This document shows positions 30,289 to 39,718 of a stretch of DNA of 64,000 nt, piece after piece. The DNA is from Rhizobium chutanense (GTDB taxonomy: Bacteria; Pseudomonadota; Alphaproteobacteria; Rhizobiales; Rhizobiaceae). Numbering within the stretch: the first letter of the stretch is position 1; every line of letters starts with the position of its first letter. Location of the stretch: contig NZ_NWSV01000012.1 in the NCBI RefSeq assembly GCF_002531935.1, positions 1-64,000 on the forward strand, in the 5' to 3' direction. Both the position numbers and the translations under genes were made by a program. The notes under the pieces are model-generated. The model ran no database searches. It had not been told where the DNA came from and saw only the letters and a program-made list of their open reading frames with translations.

Positions 30289-31218
30289 GTGAAACCCGAC
30301 ACCCTCAAGAACAAGATCATCCCCGTCACCACCATCCTGCTCGCCCTTATCGCCATCTGGTACGTCGCCGCCGTCCTCATGAACGCGCCGTTCCAGCGTG
30401 ACATGGACAGCCGCGCCGGCGCCACCCCCACCACGATGGAATTCATCGGCAAAACGCTGTCGCAGCCGAAGCCGATCTTGCCGGCGCCGCATCAGGTGGC
30501 GCAGAATGTCTATGAGAACACTTTCCTGCGCAGCCTTACGAGCAGCCGCAGCCTCGTCTATCACAGCTGGGTGACGCTCTCCTCCACCCTGCTCGGCTTC
30601 GGCTTCGGCATGCTGCTCGGCATCCTTCTTGCGGTGCTGATCGTGCACAACCGTGCCATGGACCGCTCGCTGATGCCCTGGCTGGTGGCGAGCCAGACCA
30701 TACCGATCCTTGCGATTGCGCCGATGATCGTCATCATCTCCTACAATGTGCTGACCGGCGACAATGCGATTGCCCATCTGCTGAACCTCGATTCCGACGC
30801 CTCCCGCCTCGTCTCCAAGGCGCTGATATCGACCTACCTCTCCTTCTTTCCGGTCGCCGTCGGCATGGTGAAGGGGCTGCGTTCGCCGGAGATCATGCAT
30901 CTCGACCTGATGCGCACTTATAACGCCAGCCCGACGCAGACGTTCTGGAAGCTGCGTGTTCCCGCCTCGATCCCATTCCTCTTCACCTCGATGAAGGTTG
31001 CGATCGCCGCCAGCCTCGTCGGCGCCATCGTCGGCGAGCTGCCGACCGGCGCTGTCGCCGGAATCGGCTCGAAGCTGCTTGCCGGCTCCTATTACAGCCA
31101 GACCATCGATATCTGGGCAGCCCTTGTCGCCGGATCGCTGCTGGCGGGCATCCTGGTTGCGATCGTCGGCATTGCCGCAAAGATCGTCGACCGCGCCATG
31201 GGCGGGAGGCCGGCATGA
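30289..31218 (+). CDS. ABC transporter permease (NitT/TauT family), first subunit
   Basis: I use GTG 30289, preceded by GGGGG eight bases upstream; ATG 30274 is an alternative, and the open frame before it is repeat sequence. The 309-residue product begins MKPDTLKNKIIPVTTILLALIAIWYVAAVL and has six hydrophobic segments. The coupling-loop motif (EAA type) is DLMRTYNASPTQTFWKLRVPASIPF. It ends in ATGA overlapping the second permease. A heterodimeric permease pair is unusual in TauC-like systems, where one permease homodimer is common. Confidence 0.88.
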   Translation: MKPDTLKNKIIPVTTILLALIAIWYVAAVLMNAPFQRDMDSRAGATPTTMEFIGKTLSQPKPILPAPHQVAQNVYENTFLRSLTSSRSLVYHSWVTLSSTLLGFGFGMLLGILLAVLIVHNRAMDRSLMPWLVASQTIPILAIAPMIVIISYNVLTGDNAIAHLLNLDSDASRLVSKALISTYLSFFPVAVGMVKGLRSPEIMHLDLMRTYNASPTQTFWKLRVPASIPFLFTSMKVAIAASLVGAIVGELPTGAVAGIGSKLLAGSYYSQTIDIWAALVAGSLLAGILVAIVGIAAKIVDRAMGGRPA

Positions 31219-32342
31219 GACATCTGACCTTCTCGTGGCAGGCTGTCGTCGCCTTCCTCCTCTGCATCGCGGCGCTGACGAGCCTTCCGCTTTTCGCCGA
31301 GGGTGCCGCACGCCCCTTGAGCGACGGTACGACGAGCCTCGTCGTGATCATCATCGCCGCGGCCGCTCTCCTGTCTTTTGCGCCGCAGCCGCCGGCCTAC
31401 CGCGCTACCGTACTGTTCATCGGCGCACATGGTGCTGCCTGGATGCTGCTTTCCACTCTTTCCGGCAATGAGGGCACGGCGACGCGCGCCTTCTTCCTGC
31501 TGCTCTTTTCCTCCTGGCTGCTGGCCTGGCGATGCGTCACCGAGCTGTCGAAACTGCAGCCTGTCACCACCTTCGGCAAATCGACACTTCAACTGCTGAT
31601 CCCGGCAATCTTCGGCGCCTGGATCCTCATCCTCTGGGAAGCGGTCACGCGTGGCGCCGGCATCCCGTTCATCATCCTGCCGCCGCCGAGCGCCATCGGC
31701 ATGCGCATCATGGCCTCCCTGCCGATCCTCGGCGCCGATGTCAGGCAGACGATCTTCAAGGCGGTGCTGATCGGTTATATCGTCGGCTGCCTCGCCGGCT
31801 TCGCTGTGGCGGTGCTGGCCGACCGCATCGCCTTCCTGCGCCGCGGTCTCCTGCCGATCGGCAACCTGGTGTCGGCCCTGCCGATCATCGGCGTCGCCCC
31901 GGTCATGGTCATGTGGTTCGGCTTCGACTGGCCGTCGAAGGCCGCCGTCGTCATCATCATGACCTTCTTCCCGATGCTGGTGAACACCGTCGCAGGCCTT
32001 GCCGCCTCCGGCAGCATGGAGCGCGACCTGATGCGCACCTATGCCTCGAGCGACTGGCAGACGCTGTTCAAGCTCAAGCTGCCGGCAGCCATGCCCTTCA
32101 TTTTCAACGCACTGAAGATCAACTCGACGCTGGCGCTGATTGGTGCCATCGTTGCCGAATTCTTCGGAACGCCGATCGTCGGCATGGGCTTCCGTATCTC
32201 CACCGAGATCGGTCGCATGAATGTCGACATGGTCTGGGCGGAAATCGCCGTCGCGGCGCTGGCCGGCTCGATCTTTTATGGCATCATCGCCCTGACCGAA
32301 CGGGCGGTGACGTTCTGGCATCCGTCTATCCGTGGTGGCTAG
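31215..32342 (+). CDS. ABC transporter permease (NitT/TauT family), second subunit
   Basis: A 375-residue protein. An N-terminal part of about 130 residues has four extra hydrophobic segments (VVAFLLCIAALTSLPLF and following). Then comes the standard binding-protein-dependent permease domain with the coupling motif DLMRTYASSDWQTLFKLKLPAAMPF, very like that of subunit 1. Its start overlaps the first permease by 4 bp. The longer N-terminus suggests a specialised heterodimer partner. The binding-protein gene follows after 57 bp. Confidence 0.88.
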   Translation: MRHLTFSWQAVVAFLLCIAALTSLPLFAEGAARPLSDGTTSLVVIIIAAAALLSFAPQPPAYRATVLFIGAHGAAWMLLSTLSGNEGTATRAFFLLLFSSWLLAWRCVTELSKLQPVTTFGKSTLQLLIPAIFGAWILILWEAVTRGAGIPFIILPPPSAIGMRIMASLPILGADVRQTIFKAVLIGYIVGCLAGFAVAVLADRIAFLRRGLLPIGNLVSALPIIGVAPVMVMWFGFDWPSKAAVVIIMTFFPMLVNTVAGLAASGSMERDLMRTYASSDWQTLFKLKLPAAMPFIFNALKINSTLALIGAIVAEFFGTPIVGMGFRISTEIGRMNVDMVWAEIAVAALAGSIFYGIIALTERAVTFWHPSIRGG

Positions 32343-32399
32343 GCGCGCACGGGTTCGAAAATGAGCCCGGGCATAACTTCAGAGGGTAAGGATAAGAAA

Positions 32400-33371
32400 A
32401 TGAAAAAGTTGATGGTTGCAATGATGGCAAGCGCCATGTCGCTGGCCGCGGCCCATGCAATGGCGGCCGACAAGGTGGTGCTGCAGCTGAAATGGGTCAC
32501 CCAGAGCCAGTTCGCCGGTTATTACGTCGCCAAGGAGAAGGGTTTCTACAAGGAAGCCGGCCTCGACGTCGACATCAAGCCGGGCGGTCCCGATATCGCC
32601 CCCGAGCAGGTGATCGCCGGCGGCGGCGCCGATGTCATCGTCGACTGGATGGGCGGCGCGCTGGTTGCCCGCGAAAAGGGCGTTCCGCTCATCAACATCG
32701 CCCAGCCCTACCAGAAGTCCGGCCTGGAAATGATCTGCCGCAAGGACGGCCCGGTCAAGACCGAGGCCGATTTCAAGGGGCACACGCTCGGCGTCTGGTT
32801 CTTCGGCAACGAATATCCTTTCTTCGCCTGGATGAATAAGCTCGGCCTGTCCACGGAAGGCGGCGCGAACGGCGTCACCGTGCTGAAGCAGAGCTTCGAC
32901 GTGCAGCCGCTCGTCCAGAAGCAGGCGGACTGCATCTCCGTCATGACCTATAACGAATACTGGCAGGCGATCGATGCCGGCTTCAAGCCGGAGGAACTGA
33001 CGGTCTTCAACTATACCGAGATGGGCAACGACCTTCTCGAAGACGGCCTCTACGCAATGGAAGACAAGCTGAAGGACCCGGCCTTCAAGGAGAAGATGGT
33101 CAAGTTCGTCCGCGCCTCGATGAAGGGCTGGAAATATGCCACCGAGAATCCCGACGAAGCCGCCGAGATCGTCGTCGACAATGGCGGTCAGGACGAAAAC
33201 CATCAGAAGCGCATGATGGGCGAAGTCGCAAAATTGGTCGGCGACGGCTCCGGCAAGCTGGACGAGGCGCTCTATGCCCGCACGGCAAAGGCGCTGCTCG
33301 ACCAGAAGATCATCAGCAAGGAGCCCTCGGGCGCCTGGACGCACGACATTACCGACGCCGCTTCCAAGTAG
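32400..33371 (+). CDS. ABC transporter substrate-binding protein, NMT1/THI5 type
   Basis: ATG 32400, with GAGGGTAAGGA upstream, gives 323 residues. Residues 1-22 are a signal peptide ending AHAMAADK. The mature protein matches NMT1/THI5 family members: LQLKWVTQSQFAGYYVAKEKGFYKEAGLDV in parts, then GGADVIVDWMGGALVAREKGVP and GLEMICRKDGPV. Family members bind pyrimidine-like ligands such as thiamine precursors, which supports uptake of a pyrimidine here. No TPP riboswitch is seen upstream. A strong terminator follows. Confidence 0.9.
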   Translation: MKKLMVAMMASAMSLAAAHAMAADKVVLQLKWVTQSQFAGYYVAKEKGFYKEAGLDVDIKPGGPDIAPEQVIAGGGADVIVDWMGGALVAREKGVPLINIAQPYQKSGLEMICRKDGPVKTEADFKGHTLGVWFFGNEYPFFAWMNKLGLSTEGGANGVTVLKQSFDVQPLVQKQADCISVMTYNEYWQAIDAGFKPEELTVFNYTEMGNDLLEDGLYAMEDKLKDPAFKEKMVKFVRASMKGWKYATENPDEAAEIVVDNGGQDENHQKRMMGEVAKLVGDGSGKLDEALYARTAKALLDQKIISKEPSGAWTHDITDAASK

Positions 33372-33392
33372 CTCCGGCACTATTGCGAAGGC

Positions 33393-33430
33393 AAACGCGC
33401 GGAAGATTTTCCGCGCGTTTTGCTTTTTTC
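33393..33430 (+). terminator. Intrinsic terminator of the ABC importer operon
   Basis: AAACGCGCGGAA (33393-33404) and TTCCGCGCGTTT (33409-33420) form a perfect 12-bp stem with a GATT loop, followed by TGCTTTTTT. The 33431-33772 stretch has no gene; TTGACA at 33520-33525 may belong to the promoter of the following efflux operon. Confidence 0.85.
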
Positions 33431-33772
33431 CACGCAAGGTGCGAAAAAACGCCTTGCAACTGTCGCATTTATCCGGCGTCAAACGTCATGGGGTAGAAGC
33501 GCGATCAATCTTCGTAATGTTGACATAACCTTGCGGTGATTGATTGACGTCGGAATGGTCATTAATATCGCCTCATGGGGAATTGTTTTCTGCCGGACTT
33601 GTAGATCGAGCAAATCGATACCACCTACAAACCGAATTTGCCGACGAGGGATGAAGACGGCAAAGGATCGGCGGATACCTCTGAGAATGCAGGAAGGGCA
33701 GTGGCCTGATCGCGCGCTGAGTGGCAGACGCGCGAGTTCGGCCAACCTTATCATAAGATTGGACGAAGACGC

Positions 33773-34963
33773 ATGGCACGCAAGCCGATTGGAATTCTAG
33801 GCGCCGCTACCCTTTTTGCAGCGGCCCTTGCTGCATCAACTGCATATTCGCAGGAAAAGCCGGTCGAAAAACCGCATCAGAACCTGCCGGCGATCGTCGT
33901 TACCAAGGCTGTGAATCGCACCCTCGTCGATCGAGTGATCGGCACGGGAACGGTCAAGCCCGTTGAGGAAGTCTATATTCAGCCGCAGGTCGAAGGCCTC
34001 TCCATCCGCACGCTGAAAGCCGATGTCGGCGACAAGGTCCAGGCGGAAAGCACGCTGGCGACGCTCAATGACGACGCGCTGGTGCTGGAAAAGAGCCAGA
34101 TGATGGCGACGAAAGCCAAGGGTGAGGCAAGCCTTGCCCAGCTGCGCGCCCAGCTCATCGAAGCCCAGGCCAACGCCGAACAGGCCAGGCAGCAACAGGC
34201 CCGCTCCCAGGAAATGGTCAAGAAAGGCACGGTTTCCACCGCCCAGGTCGAGCAGGCCGATGCGACCGCCGCCGCCGCCAATGCCCGTGTCGTCTCCGCC
34301 GAACAGGCGATCGAGGTCGCGGAAGCCGATCTCAAGGTTTTCGACAGCCAGATCGCCGATGCGGATCTGAAGCTTGCGCGTACCGACGTGAAGACGCCGG
34401 TTGCCGGCACGATCTCAGCCAAGAACGCCAAGGTCGGCGCCATTGCCGCCGGCAACGGCGATCCGCTGTTCACTCTCATCCGCGACGGCGATATCGAGCT
34501 TGTCGCCGAAGTCGCCGAAAGCGATATCGTCAGAGTGATGGCCGGCCAGAAGGCGACGATTTCGCTCTCCGGCAGCCGCGAGAAGCTGTCCGGCGCCGTG
34601 CGCCTGGTGTCTCCGACCGTCGATCCGGCCACCCGCCTCGGTCTCGTCCATATCTCTATCGACGATGACAGCAAGGCGCGTTCCGGCATGTATGGCAGCG
34701 CCGAGATCATCGTCCGGGAGACCGAGGGCGTATCCCTTCCGCTGACCGCGGTGCTGACCGGCAACGAAGGTTCTTCCGCCCGCAAGGTCGAGGACGGCGT
34801 GGTGAAATTCGCCAAGATCGAGACCGGCATCCAGGACGGCGCCTATGTCGAGATCGTCAATGGATTGAAGAGCGGCGACGAGGTCGTGGCCAAGGCGGGC
34901 GCCTATGTCCGCGATGGCGACCACATCACGCCGGTGCGTGAACAGCCCCCGGCTTCCAACTAA
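33773..34963 (+). CDS. RND efflux periplasmic adaptor (membrane fusion protein)
   Basis: A 396-residue protein with an N-terminal signal peptide (about 1-27, cleavage near TAYSQEK). It has the MFP order: beta-barrel strand and lipoyl half (VDRVIGTGTVKPVEEVYIQPQ; LSIRTLKADVGDKVQAES), a long coiled-coil hairpin (about 100-200, Ala/Gln/Glu-rich), the second lipoyl half (TDVKTPVAGTISAKNAKVGA), and the beta-barrel and membrane-proximal domains. It is followed after 12 bp by the RND pump gene. No outer-membrane factor gene is present, so a TolC encoded elsewhere is expected. Confidence 0.92.
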   Translation: MARKPIGILGAATLFAAALAASTAYSQEKPVEKPHQNLPAIVVTKAVNRTLVDRVIGTGTVKPVEEVYIQPQVEGLSIRTLKADVGDKVQAESTLATLNDDALVLEKSQMMATKAKGEASLAQLRAQLIEAQANAEQARQQQARSQEMVKKGTVSTAQVEQADATAAAANARVVSAEQAIEVAEADLKVFDSQIADADLKLARTDVKTPVAGTISAKNAKVGAIAAGNGDPLFTLIRDGDIELVAEVAESDIVRVMAGQKATISLSGSREKLSGAVRLVSPTVDPATRLGLVHISIDDDSKARSGMYGSAEIIVRETEGVSLPLTAVLTGNEGSSARKVEDGVVKFAKIETGIQDGAYVEIVNGLKSGDEVVAKAGAYVRDGDHITPVREQPPASN

Positions 34964-34975
34964 AGAGACCATCCG

Positions 34976-37900
34976 ATGAATTTTTCAGCCTGGTCCATTC
35001 GAAATCCGATCGCGCCGCTCCTGGCCTTCTGCCTGCTGATCTTCATCGGCATGCAGTCCTTCAATAAGCTGCCGATCACGCGCTTCCCGAATATCGACGT
35101 ACCGCTCGTTTCGATCAGCGTGACGCAGAGCGGCGCTTCACCGGCCGAGCTCGAAATGCAGGTGACCAAGGAGATCGAAGATGCGATCGCCTCCATCACC
35201 GGCATCGACGAGATCCAGTCGACGGTGACCGACGGCAGCTCGCAGACCAACGTGATGTTCCGGATGGAAGTGCCGACGGAACAGGCTGTACAGGACGTCA
35301 AGGATGCGATCGACCGCATTCGCAGCGATCTGCCGGCCACCGCCGAAGCGCCAATCGTCACCAAGGTCGACGTCGAGGGCCAGGCGATCCAGACCTTCGC
35401 CGTTTCCTCGCCCGACATGTCGCTGGAAGAACTCTCCTGGTTCGTCGACGACACGATCAAGCGCGCCCTGCAGGGCCAGGCCGGCATCGGCCGCGTCGAC
35501 CGTTACGGCGGCGCCGAGCGCGAAGTGCGCATCGAACTGACCCCCGGCAAGCTCGATGCCTATGGTATCACCGCCGCAAGCGTGAACCAGCAGCTGCGCG
35601 GCACCAACGTCGACCTCGGCTCGGGCCGCGGCCAGGTGGCGGGCAGCGAGCAGGCGATCCGCGTTCTCGGCGACGCCCGCAACGTCGCCGAACTCGCCGA
35701 TACGACGATCGCGCTGCCGAACGGCCGCTTTGTCAAACTGTCCGATCTCGGCGTCATCAAGGACACCTACGAGGAGCCGAAATCCTTCTCGCGCTTCAAC
35801 GCCACACCGGTCGTCACCTTCGGCGTCTTCCGCTCGAAGGGCGCCAGCGAAGTCAGCGTCGCCGAAACCGTGGCGCAGAGCCTTGATAAGGTGCGGAGCG
35901 AAAATCCGAACGTGAAGATCGAGATGATCGACGATTCGGTCTATTTCACCTACGGCAACTACGAAGCCGCCATCCATACGCTGCTCGAAGGGGCGCTGCT
36001 CGCCGTCATCGTCGTTCTTCTGTTCCTCCGGAACTGGCGGGCGACGCTGATTTCGGCAATCGCCCTTCCGCTGTCTGCGATCCCGACCTTTTGGGTCATG
36101 GACATGATGGGCTTCTCGCTGAACCTCGTCAGCTTCCTCGCTTTGACGCTCGCGACAGGCATCCTCGTCGACGACGCCATCGTCGAAATCGAGAACATCG
36201 CCCGCCACATCAAGATGGGCAAGACGCCATACCGGGCGGCGATCGAGGCGGCGGATGAAATCGGCCTCGCCGTCATCGCCACCACCTTCACGATCATCGC
36301 CGTCTTCGTGCCGGTTTCCTTCATGCCGGGCATTCCCGGTCAGTACTTCATCCAGTTCGGCCTGACGGTTGCCTTCTCGGTCTTCTTCTCGCTGATGGTC
36401 GCGCGCCTGATTACCCCGATGATGGCCGCCTATCTCATGCGCGCCGAAGATGGCATGGAAGACCATCACGACAATGACAGCCTGCTGATGCGTGGATACA
36501 CGCGTCTCATACGCGGCACGACCGGGCGCTGGTACACGCGTTATGCGACGCTGATCGTCGCCTTCGCTTTCCTGGTCGGCTCCGTCTTGTTGCTGATGAA
36601 AGTTCCAGGCAGTTTCCTGCCGCCCGAAGACGCGTCACGCATCGTTCTCTCCGTCGAGCTGCCGCCCAATGCACGGCTTGACGATACCGAGAAGACGACG
36701 GATGCGATCTACGACCGGGTCAAGGATATCAACGGCGTCGAAAGCGTCTTCGTCCTCGGCGGCGCATCGCCGAAGGGCGATCTCGAACTGCGCCGCGCGA
36801 CCATCACCCTGGCACTTCACAAGCTCGACCAGTCGCTGATCAAGAAGATGGTCAACGACGGGCTCGGCCATATCCCGGTCATCGGGCCGATGCTGCCGAA
36901 GGTGGAAGTCCACGGCCGCGAGCGTCCGCAATGGGATATCGAAAAGGAAGTCTTCGCCAAGCTGCGTGACATTCCCGACGTCCATATCCTCAAGCTCAAC
37001 GATCGCGGCGAACGCGACCTTTCCTTCAACTTCCTCTCCAAGAACGAGAAGGACCTGAACGACGCCGTCGGCGTCCTGGAATCGAAGCTCCGCGCCGATC
37101 CGCTGCTCGCCAATGTCAGCGCCGACGGCGCCCTGCCGCGTCCGGAACTGCAGGTCTACCCGCGCAAGGACGAGGCCGCCCGCCTCGGCATCACGCCGCA
37201 GCAAATCTCCGAAACGATCCGCGTCGCCACCATCGGCGATGTCGATGCGGCCCTTGCCAAGATCTCGCTCGACGATCGTCAGATCCCGATCCGCGTCCAG
37301 GCGGCACTCGACATGCGCCGCGACCTCGCGGCCATCCGGGCGCTGAAGATCCAGACCGCCAGCGGCGGCACCGTTCCGCTCGCAAGCGTCGCCAATATCG
37401 ACTATTCGGAGGGCGTAAGCTCGATCAAGCGCAACAACCGTTACCGCGTCGTCTCGATCGGCTCCGACCTGCCGCAGGGCGTGGCGCTCGATACGGCCTC
37501 GGCCCGGTTCCGCGAGATCGTCAAGGCGGCCAATATCCCGGCCACGGTGCATCTTGCCGAAAGCGGCGACACCAAGGTCCAGTCCGAGATGCAGCAGAGT
37601 TTCGTCAACGCCATGTTGATGGGCCTCCTGCTGGTGCTGACGGTGCTGATCCTGCTCTTCAAGGACGTGATCCAGCCCTTCACCATCCTGTTCTCGCTGC
37701 CGCTCGCCATCGGCGGTGTCGCGGCGGCTCTGATCATCACCAGCAATCCGCTGTCCATGCCTGTCATGATCGGTATCCTGATGCTGATGGGTGTCGTCAC
37801 CAAGAACGCCATCCTGCTCGTGGATTTCGCAATCGAGATGCGCCACCAGGGCATGGCCCGCGTCGAGGCCATGGTCGAAGCCGGCCGCAAGCGCGCCCGG

Positions 37901-38296
37901 CCGATCATCATGACCTCCATCGCCATGTCGGCGGGCATGCTGCCTTCCGCGCTCGGTGTGGGCGAAGGCGGCTCGTTCCGCGCGCCGATGGCGATCGCGG
38001 TGATCGGCGGCATCATCGTCTCGACGGTGCTCTCGCTCGTCGTCGTGCCGTCCTTCTTCCTGATCATGGACGATCTGTCCCGCCTGCTCGGCTGGATGTT
38101 CGGCCGCCTCGTCGGCAGGAAAGACCAGGAAGACCTGCCGCTGTCGCGCGAGGATCTCACCCGCGTCACCCGCGAGAACCGTAGCGATATCGACGCGCTG
38201 GATGAGCGCCTGACCGCGATCGAAAAGCCGGAAGACAAGCGCAAGAAGGCCAACGACACCAACGTGCTCCGCCTGCCGCCGTTTGCGGCCGAGTGA
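34976..38296 (+). CDS. RND-family efflux transporter permease (AcrB/MdtB-like)
   Basis: An 1106-residue protein, normal to slightly long for the HAE-RND family. It begins NFSAWSIRNPIAPLLAFCLL with TM1, then a periplasmic loop (about 35-330), TM2-6 including TLATGILVDDAIVEIENIARH with the proton-relay Asp residues, a second large loop (about 560-870), and TM7-12 (LMLMGVVTKNAILLVDFAIEMR). About 70 extra hydrophilic residues end the protein. It pumps drugs or other amphiphiles with the upstream adaptor. A hairpin at 38321-38342 follows. Confidence 0.94.
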   Translation: MNFSAWSIRNPIAPLLAFCLLIFIGMQSFNKLPITRFPNIDVPLVSISVTQSGASPAELEMQVTKEIEDAIASITGIDEIQSTVTDGSSQTNVMFRMEVPTEQAVQDVKDAIDRIRSDLPATAEAPIVTKVDVEGQAIQTFAVSSPDMSLEELSWFVDDTIKRALQGQAGIGRVDRYGGAEREVRIELTPGKLDAYGITAASVNQQLRGTNVDLGSGRGQVAGSEQAIRVLGDARNVAELADTTIALPNGRFVKLSDLGVIKDTYEEPKSFSRFNATPVVTFGVFRSKGASEVSVAETVAQSLDKVRSENPNVKIEMIDDSVYFTYGNYEAAIHTLLEGALLAVIVVLLFLRNWRATLISAIALPLSAIPTFWVMDMMGFSLNLVSFLALTLATGILVDDAIVEIENIARHIKMGKTPYRAAIEAADEIGLAVIATTFTIIAVFVPVSFMPGIPGQYFIQFGLTVAFSVFFSLMVARLITPMMAAYLMRAEDGMEDHHDNDSLLMRGYTRLIRGTTGRWYTRYATLIVAFAFLVGSVLLLMKVPGSFLPPEDASRIVLSVELPPNARLDDTEKTTDAIYDRVKDINGVESVFVLGGASPKGDLELRRATITLALHKLDQSLIKKMVNDGLGHIPVIGPMLPKVEVHGRERPQWDIEKEVFAKLRDIPDVHILKLNDRGERDLSFNFLSKNEKDLNDAVGVLESKLRADPLLANVSADGALPRPELQVYPRKDEAARLGITPQQISETIRVATIGDVDAALAKISLDDRQIPIRVQAALDMRRDLAAIRALKIQTASGGTVPLASVANIDYSEGVSSIKRNNRYRVVSIGSDLPQGVALDTASARFREIVKAANIPATVHLAESGDTKVQSEMQQSFVNAMLMGLLLVLTVLILLFKDVIQPFTILFSLPLAIGGVAAALIITSNPLSMPVMIGILMLMGVVTKNAILLVDFAIEMRHQGMARVEAMVEAGRKRARPIIMTSIAMSAGMLPSALGVGEGGSFRAPMAIAVIGGIIVSTVLSLVVVPSFFLIMDDLSRLLGWMFGRLVGRKDQEDLPLSREDLTRVTRENRSDIDALDERLTAIEKPEDKRKKANDTNVLRLPPFAAE

Positions 38297-38320
38297 GCAA
38301 AGGCTCAGGAAATCAAAACG

Positions 38321-38342
38321 GGCCGGGAGCAATCTCCCGGCC
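38321..38342 (+). terminator. Hairpin after the RND operon
   Basis: GGCCGGGAG and CTCCCGGCC pair over 9 bp with a 4-base loop, 25 bp after the RND stop and 30 bp from the end of the convergent gene. The T-run is poor, so it may act in both directions. Confidence 0.55.
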
Positions 38343-38371
38343 TTGTCGTCAGGAAGGGGAACCCGCCGCGG

Positions 38372-39718
38372 TCAGTCTTCCACTACCTCAATCTCGGGAC
38401 GGCCGGCAAGGATGAGCCGCAGGCGGCCGCGGTCGGGCCGCTCGAGCATGATCGGACCCGCCTTTTCCTCCAGTCGCCGGCGCAGCAAGATCAGCCGGGT
38501 CTCCAGATTGTCCTTGAAGTCAGGCAATTGCAGGCGCCGGTCGCGGCGTATCTCGCGGTTCAGAAAGTCCTGCTTGCCGATGCGCGCATAGTCTTCAAGG
38601 AAGTGTAGGAGCAGCCGCCCCGGCACGCCGCGGATGAGATAGTCGTCGTCGACGAACAGCGAGCCGTCTCTTGGATAGAAGCGCACGGCGATGCGCCGGC
38701 CGGCAGGCACGCTCCCGGTCTCGGCGGCTGGCGCCTCCGTCTTCTCGCGCCGGCTCGTCTCCGCCCGCTCCCGCTCCTCGGAGAGAAAGGAGAGCGCAGT
38801 GGCCAGATGCGCGGCGATCACCATCAGCGCCTCCTCGTCGCGATGGCGGAAGGTGAACCGTTCCGTCGATTCCGAGAACAGTACGCCGACGAGCCTTCCC
38901 CGCGCGACAAGCGGCAGCGCGATCTGGCTGAGTGGCTTGTCGAGCGCCGGAAGCGGGATGGGCGTCGTATCCTCGACGCCCGCCATGGTCCGCACGGCCT
39001 GGATATAGCGCTGGCCGCGGCTCAAATCGGTGATCCGCACATTGCGTTGCCGCTCGGCCGCAACCCCGATAATGCCGCGCCCGGGAGGAACCTCGGCGCC
39101 GAAGCCGAACTGGTCGTAGCCGCGGCTGGCGATCGTCGTCAACCCGCCGCGTTCGCCGTCCGGCACCAGCACCATGGAATGGCGGTAGCCGAAGAACTCG
39201 TCCAGGCCTACGAGCGTGGCGTCGAGCAGCGTTTCCGGATCGCTGCAATCCGACATCCGTGCCGTCAGCCGCGCCACCCTGCCCATCCGATCAGGCAGCA
39301 CGAGCGGCTCCGGCTCGACCAGCGGATGGGCGGCCGGCACGGCACGGCAATCCTCCACATGATAGATGTCGACGGCGCGCAGCTTCATGATCCCGCTCAT
39401 CCGGCTTTCCAGGATCGCCAGATGGATCGCCATCCGCTCGAATGTCTCACCCTCCGTCTCGGAACGCTCGAATACCAGGTCGAGCACGTGCTGCTGGCCG
39501 CTATAGCCATCGACCACCATCACGGTCGCAAGCCCGCTGCGCGCCACATTGGCGGCGGTCTTGGAGAAGAACTGGTCAGAGAGCGCGACATGCATCTCGT
39601 CGACGTAATGCACGTGCGAGAGATAGGAAATATTGGGCATGCCGTCCGCATCGGTGGTTGCGATGACGGAGGGAATGACGCCTTCGAAACTGTCGCGCAG
39701 CCTTTCGAGCGGGATCAT
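38372..39718 (-). CDS. PNPOx-like domain, GAF domain and probable winged-helix regulator
   Basis: The ATG complementary to 39716-39718 overlaps the preceding gene's TGA; the product has 448 residues. Residues about 10-140 resemble a pyridoxamine-phosphate-oxidase-like split barrel (VIATTDADGMPNISYLSHVHYVDE). About 165-325 is a GAF domain (LLDATLVGLDEFFGYRHSMVLVPDGE; VARGRLVGVLFSES). The last 100 residues (DGSLFVDDDYLIRGVPGRLL, FLNREI, NLETRLILLRRRLEE, RPDRGRLRLIL) look like an OmpR-type winged helix. This suggests a flavin- or haem-linked sensor that binds DNA. The winged-helix call is my inference. Confidence 0.7.
   Translation of the reverse strand: MIPLERLRDSFEGVIPSVIATTDADGMPNISYLSHVHYVDEMHVALSDQFFSKTAANVARSGLATVMVVDGYSGQQHVLDLVFERSETEGETFERMAIHLAILESRMSGIMKLRAVDIYHVEDCRAVPAAHPLVEPEPLVLPDRMGRVARLTARMSDCSDPETLLDATLVGLDEFFGYRHSMVLVPDGERGGLTTIASRGYDQFGFGAEVPPGRGIIGVAAERQRNVRITDLSRGQRYIQAVRTMAGVEDTTPIPLPALDKPLSQIALPLVARGRLVGVLFSESTERFTFRHRDEEALMVIAAHLATALSFLSEERERAETSRREKTEAPAAETGSVPAGRRIAVRFYPRDGSLFVDDDYLIRGVPGRLLLHFLEDYARIGKQDFLNREIRRDRRLQLPDFKDNLETRLILLRRRLEEKAGPIMLERPDRGRLRLILAGRPEIEVVED

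Noticed and set aside
31092..32321. A 409-codon open frame on the minus strand opposite the second ABC permease gene
   Set aside because: It is His/Asp/Arg-rich low-complexity sequence, typical of antisense frames of GC-rich membrane genes. The + strand protein has clear permease motifs and an ATGA overlap with its neighbour.
36635..38332. A 565-codon minus-strand frame opposite the RND pump gene
   Set aside because: Its composition (Arg/His/Asp/Gly) and lack of any domain mark it as the antisense shadow of the RND gene.
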